Origin: JAENVT01 sp031370745
GTDB taxonomy: Bacteria > Actinomycetota > Acidimicrobiia > Acidimicrobiales > Ilumatobacteraceae
Direction: 5' to 3'
NCBI GenBank assembly: GCA_031370745.1
Contig: JANMQX010000191.1
Span: 1 to 6,063 of the forward strand
Length of the DNA: 6,063 bases
Position 1 is the first letter of the stretch. Each line of letters starts with the position of its first letter. The notes under the pieces are model-generated. The model had not been told where the DNA came from, did no database searches, and saw only the letters and a program-made list of their open reading frames with translations. The position numbers and the translations under genes are program-made. Positions 6,027-6,063 of the stretch are shown piece after piece.

Positions 6027-6063
6027 GCTGAGCCTCGACCGCCGCCAGATCATCGGGCAGCGG
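6016..6063 (-). CDS. 3' end of a probable convergent gene (truncated by window edge)
   Basis: Reading the minus strand from the right edge gives 15 codons, PLPDDLAAVEAQLTT, then TAG at 6016-6018. The peptide looks like a natural amphipathic C-terminal helix, and most codons end in G or C. The neighbouring frame here (CPMIWRRSRLSS) looks like noise. If real, it overlaps the end of the Rrf2 gene by 11 nt in convergent orientation. Too little is visible to name a family. Confidence 0.4.
   Translation of the reverse strand, partial: PLPDDLAAVEAQLTT

Noticed and set aside
5448..6053. A 201-aa minus-strand frame covering the Rrf2 gene.
   Set aside because: The part opposite the Rrf2 gene has no recognisable family and no Shine-Dalgarno, while the plus-strand Rrf2 product is clear. 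Only its end, outside the Rrf2 gene, looks coding-like; that is reported separately as a finding.

Overview
The window is a GC-rich bacterial chromosomal segment, almost fully coding and strongly G/C-biased at third codon positions. A bacterial proteasome activator (Bpa/PafE) sits beside an actinobacterial-type replicative DNA polymerase III alpha subunit with an intact PHP exonuclease domain. Together these point to Actinomycetota. A deep-branching class such as Acidimicrobiia is my guess from overall sequence flavour; the window does not prove it. No mobile elements, CRISPR arrays, tRNAs or rRNAs are visible.

Layout. Three complete genes run on the minus strand, in transcription order from right to left. 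First is an alkaline-phosphatase-superfamily phosphodiesterase (4336-5439, GTG start). After 24 nt comes bpa (3799-4311, ATG start with a good Shine-Dalgarno). After a further 85 nt comes dnaE (147-3713, TTG start). Past dnaE, 78 nt further on, the first 22 codons of another minus-strand gene run off the left edge (1-68). A complete Rrf2-family transcription regulator (5559-6026) is read divergently on the plus strand. It is separated from the phosphodiesterase by 119 nt, which carry a candidate leaderless promoter and an 8-bp palindrome. At the right edge, the last 15 codons of a probable convergent minus-strand gene overlap the end of the regulator gene.

How the genes relate. The phosphodiesterase and bpa are close enough to be co-transcribed, and dnaE may be read through from them, since I see no convincing terminator or promoter in the 85-nt gap. 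The products serve different processes: phosphoester hydrolysis, ATP-independent 20S proteasome gate opening, and chromosome replication. This looks like a housekeeping neighbourhood, not a dedicated pathway. The Rrf2 regulator probably controls itself and perhaps its divergent neighbour; it has a partial iron-sulfur ligand set (Asp8, Cys102, Cys108, with His97 as a possible extra).

I found no clearly undescribed system. The points most worth checking are the altered proteasome-docking tail of Bpa (GTYL), the atypical cluster-ligand set of the Rrf2 protein, a clamp-binding motif in DnaE lacking its usual glutamine, and a coding-like open frame just ahead of the phosphodiesterase.
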